Positions 42,901-54,068 of a stretch of 64,000 bases of DNA are shown piece by piece. Where the stretch lies: assembly GCF_002234675.1 (NCBI RefSeq), contig NC_019870.2:3492985-3556984 (forward strand), in the 5' to 3' direction. Below the pieces are notes generated by a model that ran no database searches, was not told where the DNA came from, and saw only the letters and a list, made by a program, of their open reading frames with translations. The stretch is from Oryzias latipes (lineage: Eukaryota; Chordata; Actinopteri; Beloniformes; Adrianichthyidae). Each line of letters begins with the position of its first letter. Within the stretch, counting starts at the first letter, position 1. The translations under genes and the position numbers were made by a program.

Positions 42901-45900
42901 ACAGGAAGATCATCTCCCACAGGATGGCGAGAAGCAAACCTCAGTAACACGCAGCATCACTCCTGCTTCTGCTGCCAAGTCCAGGTCAAGAAGAGAGAAA
43001 CACGACACGGATGCGCTTTAACCGCAACCATCGTTGAACATGAAGGATATCAAAGCCTGACCTCAATCAAAGACCAACCCCGATGAAAATCCTGTCTTTG
43101 ACATTACTTGTGGTATTTTACTCATGGAGGACATTTAGAAAAGAAAAGAAAGCTCAAAATTGCAATTCTCAGTCTTTCTTTATTCGAATCGTTGTGAATA
43201 AGGAGCAGACGTAGACATAGAAGCTCCCAACTCCAAGCTCTCAGCAACAGCGAAGGGAAGGGGGGCGGAGATGCTCGGTGCCAACGGGCAGAACTCTGGG
43301 GTAAATTATTAATGAACTCCTGCTGCTCTACACAAACTATGTCCAAGAAAACAGTTTTTGGATTTTGGCTTAAATCAGCATAATCATAATAAAAACACCA
43401 CTTAAAATATTTTGAAAATGGATCAAAAGATGTTCAGAGGGAGACTTTTAATGTGAAGGTAGATACTTTTTGTGGCTTTTTCTGCTTTAAAACAGATTTT
43501 TAAGCTCTGTGATAGCCTGTTCATCCTCATGGCGAACCGCCATCGTGGTGAGGAAATCATCTGCAAACCTGAACTCCTCATAATATTCAGTAACTTTATG
43601 GATTGAGTTGTCACTGTAGACCAGTGTGTTTCCACCAGTGTGCCGTGGGAAATTACCCTCATTAACTGATCTAAAAACATTTTCCATCTCCAGGATATCA
43701 GCTCTTTGTTCATCCAAACAGGTCCTGATAAAACACTGAGTAGTTAGGAATATAAAAGATTGTAAAAGACTTTTTTCTTTGTGTTTGATAAAAATGACGG
43801 TACCACAATTTAGCTGCAGCTATAACAGTTTTCTAAAAAGTCCCGCCCCTTTAACTGTCTCCACCAATGATTCTTTGAGGCTTAATCACACGTCATCAGT
43901 CTGACCAATTGGTTCAAGTCTTCACTACCTTGTTCTGATTTAGTTCATAAAGTCTCTAAGTTCTAAACAAAAATACCAGCTAAAGCTCGTCTTTAGCGGT
44001 GTAGCTTTCCACAGAATCCGGTATCAGACCGTGGAACAAGAGAACAAAACAAAGAAGCTCAGAGAAGCGAGTCTTTCTGCGTTTGGCAGCTGTTTGCACT
44101 ACATCTCCCATGATGCATTGGGTTAAAGTGACAGCATCTCAGCGCACAATGAATCTTCGTTGTTACACGTCTTGAAACCACAACGAACACGCATCAAACA
44201 GTTTTGACCTGAAGGTGGCGCTCTCTGTGAAGATCAGTGGTGGTTTTGACTGAAGGGTAAAGACAATATAAGACCATAAACCTACCGGTTTTTATAATAT
44301 TGATTTGTTCTGCAGATGAGGTTGTCCACAAGTCTGACATTTGTTTTAGTGAGAAGGTTTGAGTCAAAAAACTTCTTCAATCATCACTTTGCCTCTTCTG
44401 GGATGATTGATGACTGAGGAAAAAAGTTACAGAAAGGGCAACGTTTGAATTAAAGCCAAACGAGGGTCAAAGGTCAAATAGCCCTTGAGCAAAACACTCA
44501 ACCACTAACTTGTGCATAGTTAAAGGGGCAAAGTATTTACAAGGAAAAAATATAAATTAATGTGAAGAAGAGAAATATTATAAAATGCTTGTAAGAAATA
44601 AAAAGGTTTAAAAAAAGGCTATTTCAAAAGTAATAGATCGCTTATAATTGAGTTTTTTTAATGACTTTACATAATAACTACAAAAATAAGTATTCCACCT
44701 TCCCCAGTTTATTCAGAAAAGTTTAAAAGAAAAACTTAATTGTCTTTACGGATCAATAAAACCAATCTGTGGTGTGAACTGAATTCATTTTTTCCCTCAT
44801 ACATTATGTATTTTGTAAAAAAATTGACAACAACAAACACGAAATTTGCTTGTTTATAAAAAAATAAATTAAAGAAATTATTAATTGGTGACGGTAAAAC
44901 AAAACATTTATGAAAAATGACATTGAACCAACTGCGTGCCATGCCGTGTCTCCTGTACAGAATGGGATCAGTTTTCCAAATCTACATAACCAACAAACAC
45001 GTCTGTTTTAATTTTAGAATCCTGCACTTATGAAAGTTTGAGCCTTGGGTGTCCAAAAAGTGTAGAAAGCGTACAGTTAGGAGTTTTACAGCCTTAAAAC
45101 ATCTAAAATCCTACTATTTGACCTGGTTGAGAAAATTTGACAATAGTCTACATGTGAATCCAGCTTCACATTTAGATGGTTTCATGTTAGCAGTTTGGTT
45201 TTCGTACAGACTGTGATAAAGAGTTCACAATGAACATCAGCTGGAAACTAGTATTAGTCAATTCTGGTGACCCAAAATAGATAATAACCGCTTTTCCTCA
45301 TCAGATTGTTAAAGATGTATACATTTCAAATTTAATGTAAAATAAAAAAATAAAAAATAAATTAACTTTTATTTTGAAAGTCAAAAATACTCATTTCATT
45401 CTATTGTCATTCCAGTTGTAGATCTGAGTCCAGCCTCCCCCCCCCACAAAAGATAGTTAAACATTATAGTTGGATCAATGTTTCTTTAAATGTGGCCGTT
45501 AATTTCCCTCACTGGTAGAACTAATTTAATTTCAGTTTGCGTTTTTTTAAATAGATCAGGGGAAAAAAGAATAACCCAACTGAACGTGAACTTGACTAAT
45601 GATAACCATGGCTGTTTGTTTTAGCACTTTATAACTGTGCACGTGTTGACTGTATCACCCCCCCCCTCCCAGCTCACAAATCATTATCTGACGCATTCAT
45701 GCCCCCCCCCCCCCCAAACACACACACTCCCACACACTACTACTACTTCTTACAGATTAATTGATCGTCAATTCAATCCCTAATTTGAACCAAGTCAGCT
45801 GGTAAATAGGCTTCTTTTTATTGATTGGTGGTGAAAATGGGCCTAAGTACATTGATAAATTTTGATTATTTATCAATTACCGGCCAAATGGAAGTAAATC

Positions 45901-48900
45901 TATTAAACAGAATCAACCCTGATTGGCATAATGGAGTCTGAAAATATTGCTATTGATAATGATTTCACACTAATTGTCTTTTTCCGGCTGTGGCCGCTTG
46001 TTGAATGACAACACAAATTTCATTTTGCACGAAATCAGCTGTGTGTGTGTAAGTGAGTAATCCTTCATTAGTCCGTCACATTACTGGAGACCCTTCCCTC
46101 CGTGTTGCGCTGCGCCTTCGCCTATCCGAGGACGCCAGCGGCACTCTGTCATATTTTACATCAATTACAACTGGTTGTAATACGGTTCCATCAAGGAGCT
46201 TTTCAGCGGGCGCCATATGCAGCGGCAGCTCCTGAGTGATGCCGCCGGCTCGCGGCAACGGCTGAAGGAGGCGGAGAGAGGAGGCCGGAATCATTTGAAT
46301 AAAACCCCAAAACAGTCTAATAACAAAACGTCCATTCCTCCCCTTCCAGCCCTCATGTTAATTCCTTATTTCTCCAGACTAGGCTGCTGTATGAATGAGG
46401 GGTGGGGTTGTGGCTGGTTTTAAATAGACCTGCCACCTCAGGCTTAATGGAAAAGGCAGCTCTCTGGAAAATAGAAAGGGAATTAGGGCCAGCCGACACA
46501 CACTCGGCCACCTTCTCCAGCACTGTATTTTTGAGCGGTGCTGCAGTCTGAGCTCGCAGCCGAATGACAAAAGCAAATTACTGTTGTCATTTTATTAAGG
46601 GCATCCGCCTCGGTGGGGGCACAGAGGCGCTGACTGGAATAGACCCGATGAAAAGAGCTGGCTGGTTTTTCTATGCCGAAATGCATGAGAGGGTGGAGGG
46701 CGGGTGTAGACAAAGAAACGGGAGGCTGACCAGGACACGAAATTATGAAGACACAGAGAGCAGTGACACTGTGTGCATTTACACCAGACAGTTTGATTAA
46801 AGGTTCATGTCAGGATGGTGGCTTTGGTCTGGAGGGGGGGGGGGGGGGTAGATATATCTCCTGTCGGATGTTCAGAGAGTTTATTCAACCTGAAAAGCTC
46901 AGCACAGGAAGGACAAGAGCCCTACTGTAGCTGACCGACAGCAGGTGGACCCGCCATGCCCTCTGAAGGAAACTCATCCTTCAACAGAACCACTGACTGT
47001 ATACGAGAACTGGACTGAATTACCCTCCTCCATGCTTCAAACAGGAAGTAGCAACTGGCTCCAAGAAGCCAAATTCCCACGGTGCTCTCTAGATCAATAA
47101 ACAACTGTTACAGTCAGTCTGTTGGTCAGAATAAACATTCTTGCTCCGATACCTTTTTTTTTAAACATTTCTTTGGATAATTCTCTTATTTTATCATATT
47201 TTTTTTTCTGTAGTACAGGTTTTCAATAAAAGTATTTGGTCTCACATCCAGTGTTCAAAATATTCGATAGACAGATTTCGCCTATCGAGTGGTAAGGGTG
47301 TAGCCATCTCTAACAAGCTCACTCCTCAATGGCAGAAGTAGTTGCCATAGAAACGTCGACTCAGACCGACTTGGACCAATCATTGCTTACTGACTGACGA
47401 CGTCTGGTTCCAACATGGCGGTGTCCGTGTTGTGCAAGACTTAATTTTGTTGGTGAGGAAAACAGAAGTCATGTTATGGGTGACGTCACATTTACTCGTT
47501 CCAGTTCTCAAATACAGTCAATGATTCGCACATCCCGAAAAAAAATGGCAAACGCCATATGTGGTTCACTAAATAGTGAGGGAATTCGGACACAACCTAG
47601 AGGTTTGCTTAATGTTGAACTGAAATAGTGGAGAGAATAGAGACTAGCTTGCTTTTACAACAAGCACCTACAGTTTCTGCTTTTAAAACTTTCCAGCTGA
47701 TGAACACAATCACAAAGATGGAGCTTCACTGTGAAAGAAAATAATAAGAAATTTGAAGGTTCACATGTTCTAAACACTTTTTATTCCTAAGAGTTTGCCG
47801 GGTTTATGTCTTGGTGTAATTTGGTGTCCAGATTGAAATTTCACCTCTAAACTCTGATAATCCTTGCAAACTACAACGAACAAGTGTAAATGGGGGAACA
47901 GCTGAAAAACATTAGTATTTTGAACTTTAACATGTTCAAAAACGTATATCCAGAGATATGTGTTGGATCTATGACCAGTTTATTTCTTTGGATCAAATTT
48001 AAAAAAACATGTGTTTTACTGAAGGTTCCTTAAGAGAAGCATTTAAGTTTAACAAAAAGGACCTCCGTAAGAAGACAAACATCAACTTAGACTCCATCTT
48101 AGTTTATCATACTGAGTGTTTGCTCCATTCAAAAACCACACTTAAAGTTTTAGATCAAAAAATTGCATTTACCTTAATGCACAGATTGATCAGTAGTGCA
48201 ATAAGAAAACGATTCCATTTGAACAATATTCTATCTGGTTTAATTATGAACATTTGCATAATTTTGCAATAACTCAGTACAAAGAGATGACAAAGTCACT
48301 GAAAATGCTAATTGAATTCTAAAAAAAAAAAAAGTTCATTTTAAGCCACACAATTTCTGAAAAACAGAGACCGCGATTAATCGGACAGGATTAGACATTA
48401 AAGAAATTATTGCTGAAAATGTCACACTAAGCGTATTTCAAAAATGATCATGAATTTACTTGCAGCTCAAATTAAAAAAGTTAAAATTAAGTGTTGTGTT
48501 GATTCTTGTCACTGTTTCTAACGTTTTAAAGACCACAATAATAACACCAACCACCACATTACGTTTTATATTACCAACATTTTTTTATTACGAATTTCTA
48601 TTATTATTGCATCATTATCAGGTATTTACATAACAGTTAGATAAGTTCAAGGAATACAAAACTGAATTTTTATTTTTAGTATTTTGTTTATCACAGCTTG
48701 CTTATCATACTGCTAAATCAATGCAGCAGAGTTGCTGTGAGGAGGAAGAATAGGATGTTATGTTGAGAAACGCATTAACATCTCTGCATGTTTAAACAAA
48801 CAGATTTTATTTACTTCATTGCGGGTAACTGTATCCTCCAAATGTATTTTAATGTGGAAGAAAAGATACCTTTATGCTCAGTCGATTTGCTGATGACGTT

Positions 48901-49330
48901 GTTGCGCTAACTAGCAAGTAGTCCACAAGTTGTTTAAACTCATATTTAAACACAATATTTTTTTTAAAAAAAAATCAACTACAATACAATTATTCGAAAT
49001 ACTTTGGCTGAAAACTTAAAGGCGTTTAAAAAGTCACGCAAAAATAAGATTACGGATTTTCAAGGTAGCCGCCAACCATAGGCCTAAGTTGCACCACCAG
49101 CAGCGGTCCATCCTTGAAACGTCGCCGCTAAACGCTCTCCCATTTCGGTGTTCGCCTCATCAGACTGCCGGGTCAGCTAAGCTAGTTAGCTTGTTAGCAT
49201 TAGCCAAACAACTGCAATCCGTTTATCTAATAAATATTTGTTTTGATCTTTTTAACGTGTTAAAAACAATTCCTTACCTCTTAACGACGCCCGTTTTGAT
49301 TTTGATTTGTCTTATTCTTGGATCCGTCAT
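36901..49330 (-). CDS. TBCA: TBCA (tubulin-specific chaperone A), complete
   Basis: Tubulin cofactor A, a small three-helix bundle that captures folded beta-tubulin after the CCT chaperonin, before assembly with cofactor D. Exons 49330-49278, 42755-42650, 40285-40199 and 36981-36901 join in phase to 108 residues, the length of the human protein. Recognisable parts: [18 protein letters not shown] (1-18), [20 protein letters not shown] (19-38), [18 protein letters not shown] (exon 3) and [18 protein letters not shown] (end). Heptad-like Lys/Glu-rich helices throughout. The start lies in an ideal GCCACCATG context. The 12.4-kb locus has introns of 3.2, 2.4 and 6.5 kb, large beside WDR41, and they carry candidate regulatory blocks. 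Confidence 0.96.
38833..39288 (-). mobile_element. TTAA family 2 element, near-complete
   Basis: TTAA at 38833-38836 and 39285-39288. Starts AGACCCACTCCGTTGAAAA on the plus strand and contains GGGGCTGTAAGCTAGCAGG, the reverse complement of motifs in other copies. The far TIR is mutated. Confidence 0.6.
39474..39887. mobile_element. hAT-type non-autonomous element with perfect TSD
   Basis: 414 bp starting CAGTGATCCACAACC and ending GGTTGGGGACAACTG, flanked by identical 8-bp AATTAAAA (39466-39473, 39888-39895). Internal CGGACCGGTACCGGGC and CGGTCCGCGGT are typical of this fish hAT family. No transposase. Confidence 0.85.
40199..40285 (-). CDS. TBCA: TBCA exon 3
   Basis: 87 nt, phase 0. [20 protein letters not shown], then AHADLLQLL before donor GTAAGT. 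MMIPDC is a hallmark of TBCA. Confidence 0.95.
40370..40900. promoter_or_regulatory. Candidate conserved block in TBCA intron 2
   Basis: Repeat-free, moderately GC-rich; includes GTTATTGAGTTATCGATCGG, GGAATGATCCCATCAGTGCG and CCATTAAGCTATAAAGCTCC. Placed where OTP enhancers could sit. Conservation untested. Confidence 0.3.
41100..41660 (-). pseudogene. Decayed Tc1-like transposase
   Basis: Minus-strand pieces in different frames: [16 protein letters not shown], then [26 protein letters not shown], a degraded [16 protein letters not shown]. These follow Tc1 order (DET motif, VKHGGG, QxDNDPKH). Multiple shifts and stops make it inactive. It lies in TBCA intron 2. Confidence 0.75.
42650..42755 (-). 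CDS. TBCA: TBCA exon 2
   Basis: 106 nt. One base completes Arg18, then [20 protein letters not shown] and [15 protein letters not shown]. Acceptor TTTCCTAG, donor GTATCT. Confidence 0.95.
43067..43345 (-). mobile_element. TTAA family 2 fragment
   Basis: TCAA then AGACCAACCCCGATGAAAA, followed by CATGGAGGACATTTAG and AAGGAGCAGACGTAGACATA, all matching other copies in reverse. Right end not resolved. Confidence 0.55.
43622..44206 (+). mobile_element. hAT-like element, copy 3, truncated
   Basis: Starts CAGTGTGTTTCCACC, a mutated TIR, then GTGCCGTGGGAAATTACC as in copy 2. Similarity stops near AAACAGTTTTGACC with no right terminus. Confidence 0.65.
44098..44117 (+). promoter_or_regulatory. ZNF143/SBS-like motif inside hAT copy 3
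   Basis: ACTACATCTCCCATGATGCA, unchanged although the rest of this copy is truncated. Confidence 0.5.
45730..46580. promoter_or_regulatory. Candidate conserved regulatory block in TBCA intron 1
   Basis: Long repeat-free stretch with TTAATTGATCGTCAATTC, TTATCAATTACCGGCC, CACACTAATTGTC, CATCAATTACAACTGGTTG and CGGTTCCATCAAGGAGC. Sharp contrast to the flanking AT-rich and homopolymer sequence. Reading frames here have no protein signature. Confidence 0.45.
49278..49330 (-). CDS. TBCA: TBCA exon 1 (start)
   Basis: 53 nt. [17 protein letters not shown] plus AG of Arg18, donor GTAAGG. The start context GCCACCATGA is a full Kozak match. Confidence 0.95.
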
Positions 49331-49426
49331 GGTGGCAGATTTAGAGCTATTTTTTAGTTGAAATGTGCTGGTTCGAGCTAAGTCATGGAGCAGGATGGAG
49401 TTGGAACTCAGGGATGACAAGCTAGT
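49331..49426 (-). promoter_or_regulatory. TBCA: TBCA 5'UTR / core promoter remnant
   Basis: Only 96 bp of unique sequence separate the TBCA start codon from the retrotransposon 3' tail. No TATA box seen. The transcription start must lie here, inside the retrotransposon, or beyond it through a 5' intron. Confidence 0.35.
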
Positions 49427-50035
49427 TTCTTCTTCTTCTTCTTGTGGTTTCAATCGCGGAAGGCGCCAATGGCACGGTGCAATACCGCCACCTACTGTGT
49501 TGGAGTCCGAGTAGGAGTGGGGGACTGTATAACTAAAACAAAAACTATATTCTCCAGTTCTCCTAAAACAAATAAAAAAAATAAAACAAAAACAATTACA
49601 ACTGAAATTCTGCTTCCCTCCACAAAGCCTTCTCAAACTCAACTGCTCTCCCTCTGGCAACCGTACTCTATCCTCCAGTCTTTCTTCCCCATACAATTCA
49701 CAGTGACACAAAATGTGCTCCACTGATTCCTCCCCTTTCCTGGAATCACACAGACAAGTAGGATGTTTCCCCAGTAAATGTAATGTATTATTTAAAGCCG
49801 TGTCCCCCATCCTGAATCGCGATATTAGGATTTGATATCTGGTGTTTGATCTAGGATGCATACCTTTCTCCACTTTGTCTTGTATAGTGAATTCATGTCC
49901 TCTCCCTTTCCCATTGTTCCTGCCAGCTTTCCAAAAAACCGCCTCCTAATAATTGTCCCAACTTCTGTTCTTCCTTACGTAATTTCTCGCTCCACACCAC
50001 ATTTTAACGCCTGCTTTGCCAGAAAATCAGCCATT

Positions 50036-50366
50036 TCACCCCCCCCCCATATGTGCTGGTACCCACATAAATCTGATACTGATCTTCAATGTCTCCAATC
50101 TGAACAGACTTTCGTACATTAGATCTGACCTGCTATCGGAAGAAAAAGATTTCAAAGACATCGGTGATACAGAGTCTAAGCAAATTACACAATCGCCAAT
50201 TCTAATCTGTTCTAACAAGTGTAAACTAAACGACATTGCCAACATTTCAACTGCAAAAACTGAAGGATCAATTTACGTCTTTATTCCGACATACTTTCCT
50301 AATTTAGGGATACAGAAAGAAAAAACAGTCCCCTTTGTTTCTGGATCTTTAGTGCCATCTGCGTAA
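50036..50366 (-). pseudogene. RNase H domain remnant of the LINE
   Basis: Reads ADGTKDPETKGTVFSFCIPK, later AVEMLAMS, CLDSVSPM and WVPAHMGG, corresponding to the catalytic Asp, Glu, Asp and the final His region of RNase H. A stop codon after KYVGIK interrupts it. Confidence 0.7.
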
Positions 50367-50604
50367 ATGGGAATGAATGAAGCATGAACCGTATCTAACC
50401 AGTCTGCTGTGATTTCATTACCGATTTTCCTTCGTTTTGCTAACCTCCATCTTCATATGGAGATAAAAAAAACTTGTATGGTTGGAAAAACCCAGAAAAG
50501 AGTACAAAAAATCCTTAACTAGGGTCTTATCATGAATCTTTGTTACTCTTGCCAATCTAGATCATTTCCCACTACCACTCTCCCAACAGTGAGCAATAGC
50601 TCTT

Positions 50605-50808
50605 CTAACCCTTGTGCTATCCTATGGGGTCTAGATGACCCGATCCTCACATTGACGTGTTCTCCCTACCATGATAAAGGTGGTTAAAGGTGAAGAGGAT
50701 TTCATGTAATCCATGGACACAAGTGAAGATCACGAATCATTGAAGAAAAAAGGTTTAGCGCACTGTCTTTTATCAATGTTAAAGTGCCTAGGATAGCACA
50801 AGGGCTTC
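50605..50808. mobile_element. TTAA family 1 MITE, copy 5, nested in the LINE
   Basis: CTAACCCTTGTGCTATCC to GATAGCACAAGGG. Inserted between the RT and RNase H parts, so younger than the LINE. TTAA has decayed on both sides. Confidence 0.75.
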
Positions 50809-51250
50809 CCACGTGTTCTTCATGTGCACTACCCTTTGTATTCACCCAATGGATTTAAAAAATAAAGAAAAAAAAAATTCTAAAAAAAATAAAGCAGCAG
50901 TTTTTTAGATCTGAGATTCAATGGCGGTTACCCCATTTCAACTTGTGGCGACACCGCCGGAGTTGACCTCATATCCCCTGCGCATATTCTCAACGACTAA
51001 TCATGGATGACCTCCACCGTATGTAACAGCGTTTTGCAAGCTGAATAGTAAATACTAATTCCATAATCAAGAACGGACCTAATCATTGTAATATATTTGT
51101 GTTCCAAAAAGCCTGTGCACTAGCTCCCTATCCAGTGCCGTCCAAGCATCTCATCATATTTATGACTTTCTTACATTTCCCTATATCATACTATCAATGT
51201 TCTCTCTCCATTACAACTTTGTATCAAATATAGCTCCAAGATACCTAAAG

Positions 51251-51787
51251 CTATGCACTTGCTCCAATACTTCTCCATATCAATTTAAGTTTAAGTTTTA
51301 CGTTTCCCAGTAAAAAACAGTTTTCCAACTCTGTCTTGCACCTTTCTCTCCACGTAATGAATATTCTGTCCCCTCTTCCACAAGGCTCCATCATCTGCAA
51401 ACAATTCTGCTTCACAAATTCACATCTGATGGAATTATGGACAATGTTAATCATAATTGAAAACAATACAGGGCTAATCACACTTCCTTGCAGGATTCCA
51501 TTATCCACTAAGTATCTATTAGAAGCAGACTTTCCTGTTCTGACTTGAGCAGACCTATCAAATACAAACCCCTTAATCCAATTATAAATGCTTCCAGTAA
51601 GTCCTAACCTACCAAGTTTAATCAATAAAGCCTCTTTCCAAACCATGTCATACACCTTTTCTACGTCAAAATATACTGCAACCAAATATTCCTTATTTAC
51701 TTGGGCTTTTCTAATGACCGCTTCTAGGAAGACTACAGGATCCATTGTCCCTCGACCTTTCATAAAACCATTTTGACATTTGGGCAA
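51251..51787 (-). pseudogene. Reverse transcriptase core remnant
   Basis: QNGFMKGRGTMDPV, then VAVYFDVEKVYDMVWKEA (catalytic FDxxxAYD region, A changed to V) and GILQGSVISPVLFSIMIN. The frame is lost before the second catalytic pair: what should read as an ADD motif appears in a shifted frame. Confidence 0.85.
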
Positions 51788-52080
51788 AATCAGAATGAAT
51801 TTACTTTACAGGTAATATGTCAGTCTCTCAGTTATCATTCTCTCCGTTATTTTGCCGAAATGTAATACCAGGGCTATTGGTCTGTAATTTTCTGGGCGGC
51901 TTTGATCTTTTCCACAGCCCTTTTCCAATAACCCGGTAATTCGCGTTTTCTCCAGACTCCGTTATACATATACATATATACATATCCAATAACTTCAACT
52001 TCCTTTGCCTACCTACACACTTTAGCATAACATATCTTACGCCATCTAGTCATGTACCATTGCCGATGTCTTTGAATCTT

Positions 52081-52900
52081 ATCTTTGGTTGCTAGTGTAG
52101 GAATTTTTCCAGATTCAAGAGTATTTTTAATTCAGTCAGATATTTATCCTAAAATACAGATAAAATAAAGTTTTGAGTGTTTCTATTTTAACAGAATTTT
52201 TTTATTTGCAATTATGTATTGGTTTTTAAAGCCCAAAATACTGTTTGTTAGTAGAGATTGACATTCTTTAATTACTCAGTCAAACTTTTTATCATAACAT
52301 TTCAATAGTTAATTTTAAAATAAATGTATATGGTCTAAAGAAACCTATTTGAGACCAAAGAGAACTTTTCCTTTTTTAAATATAATTTTATTTCATGTCA
52401 TTAGCCACTGGTCTTGATTTGGAAAAATAAGTTTGATCTAAATCCTAAGAATTTTACTTGCTTAATTCTTAAATTTATAAATCATTCACAGACCACTAGG
52501 CTACCACCACTGTGCCTTACTGTTGCTTTCATGATCTATTTCTGAAATTCTGGCATTTTGAGTCCAGATGTAGCGACCACATTGAGAGTTTCTCTACAGT
52601 AATCTTTGAATAATATAAACTTCTGCTCATTTATGACTTTTTATCTATTTTCCTATTCTAATAGTTGTTTATGCGGCACAATTCAGCCAAAACCTACCTG
52701 ATTTATGGTTCCTATAACAAATAACGATTGTGAAGTTTCCGCAGTTTACAGACTTTTGTAAATGAGATTTAAAATAAATAATTATTTTAATCAATTGCTG
52801 ATTATTTCACTTTAGTTGACCTTAAGTAATCTTCTTCCAGGCTTCTAAATTTTACTTTTTTTTTGTTTCATAATGGGGGGCAGCCAAAAATATTTAAAAA
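52081..52900. other. AT-rich intergenic
   Basis: Nothing recognised apart from an AT-rich lead into the pentanucleotide array. Confidence 0.5.
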
Positions 52901-53065
52901 TTAAATTAAATTAAATTAAATTAAATTAAATTAAATTAAATTAAATTAAATTAAATTAAATTAAATTAAATTAAATTAAATTAAATTAAATTAAATTAAA
53001 TTAAATTAAATTAAATTAAATTAAATTAAATTAAATTAAATTAAATTAAATTAAATTAAATTAAA
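52901..53065. repeat. (TTAAA)33 microsatellite
   Basis: 165 bp of uninterrupted TTAAA. Confidence 0.97.
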
Positions 53066-53589
53066 GCATAATAGCAGCCACGTTAGAATAAACATACTTT
53101 ATTGGACACTTACCTTCCGGAAAGTTCCTCTTCTGTCTCATAAGGTCACAGAAAATTTCTCCCAAAGTTTTGTGGATAATTTTGTTTTGTCAAGTCTGTA
53201 CAGATGAACTTAAGAGGTGTGATATCATGTTTATACTTTAAAAAACCTTTTTAAAATGTCGATCCTGGTAAATATGATTTTGTTTGTTTTGTTTTTGTTG
53301 GTGAGAAATTGGTATGGAAAATTTTGGATAATTTTGTTTAAATTTGAGTGAAACGGTTTCGCAGGTGAACGTTCTAATTAGAAATATGGGGGAGCTTTGT
53401 TATCATTTGTCTCAAGGAACTTTTCTTCAGTTTGACAGAAATCTTATCAGGCGCAAGACGTCACAGCTTTTGCACCGTTGTGGTGAAATAGCTTGTGAGA
53501 TAAAATTGTGCTGCAGAGTTTGTGATGAGCTGATCTTAGCAAACTTTTTCACCTAAATAAAAAGATCTGTCTAAAATCTCTTCGAACTC
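53066..53589. other. Intergenic, no gene supported
   Basis: A 70-codon frame at 53344-53556 is Cys-containing and mixed in composition but matches no family I recognise and lacks splice or promoter context. Confidence 0.4.
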
Positions 53590-53780
53590 TTCCATGGATC
53601 AATTTTTGTCCTAAAGTTTTCTGAATCAGGAACTCGGACCGGAACTGAGTCAGGTGAGGTCTGCAGTTCTTTCCATTTTCTTCTGCTTTGTTCCTGATCT
53701 CCTGGGTGAGTCCTTGTGTTCCTGGAGTGGGTCAGCCACTCCTGTGAAGGGTCTCCTCTGTTCCAGTTTTTCTCCATTTT
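53590..53780 (-). pseudogene. Decayed Tc1-like fragment (N-terminal region)
   Basis: GTGAGGTCTGCAGTTCTTT...GATCTCCTGGGTGAGTCC...CAGCCACTCCTGTGAAGG tracks the antisense of the fish Tc1 helix-turn-helix region. A separate fragment from the one at 28.7 kb. Confidence 0.5.
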
Positions 53781-53789
53781 TCCATAACC

Positions 53790-54068
53790 AGCTCAGACGA
53801 GGAAAACAAAGACGTAAATGAATCTATTTGTCTGCAAATTGATGCATTAGAATGGAGCGGAGCAGGGAGCTTGTGGCCCGCCCAGAGTATTTTCTACGTC
53901 ACAAATAGGATCTTTTTTGAACTGCAATTTTCCATCTGCTCTTAATTTATAACGAATTGAATAAAGAAATTCTCTTAAATGCAATTTGGCCTTGATTTTT
54001 TCTACATGTCCTCTATTTTCAGAAAAAAATGCCACAAAAACACAATTTTTTTTGTCAGAGTGGGTCTT
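53790..54068 (+). mobile_element. TTAA family 2 fragment
   Basis: AGACGAGGAAAACAAAGACG, GGAGCGGAGCAGGGAGCTTG, TTTTCTACGTCACAAATAGG, ending GAGTGGGTCT then TTGA. Confidence 0.65.

Larger units (their letters stand above)
42756..49277 (-). other. TBCA: TBCA intron 1
   Basis: 6.5 kb. Contains a TTAA family 2 fragment (43067-43345), hAT copy 3 (43622-44206), AT-rich filler, an enhancer-like block (45730-46580), a 15-base G run (46834-46848) and AT-rich sequence to 49020. No additional exon found. Confidence 0.6.
49427..52080 (-). pseudogene. Broken non-LTR retrotransposon (RT plus RNase H)
   Basis: Minus-strand order: RT motif YRPIAL (near 51880), RT core (51251-51787), RNase H-like segment (50036-50366), a Cys/His segment CLCDSRKGEESVEHILCHC (about 49700-49780), then a (GAA)n 3' tail at 49427-49443. 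RT plus RNase H plus terminal Cys-His fits an I/Nimb-type LINE (inference). Frameshifts and stops interrupt it, and a MITE splits it at 50605. The 5' half is missing. Confidence 0.8.

Noticed and set aside
43423..43717. Two overlapping minus-strand frames of 76 and 96 codons
   Set aside because: Mostly within hAT copy 3; related copies at 6.6 and 15.4 kb do not keep the frame.
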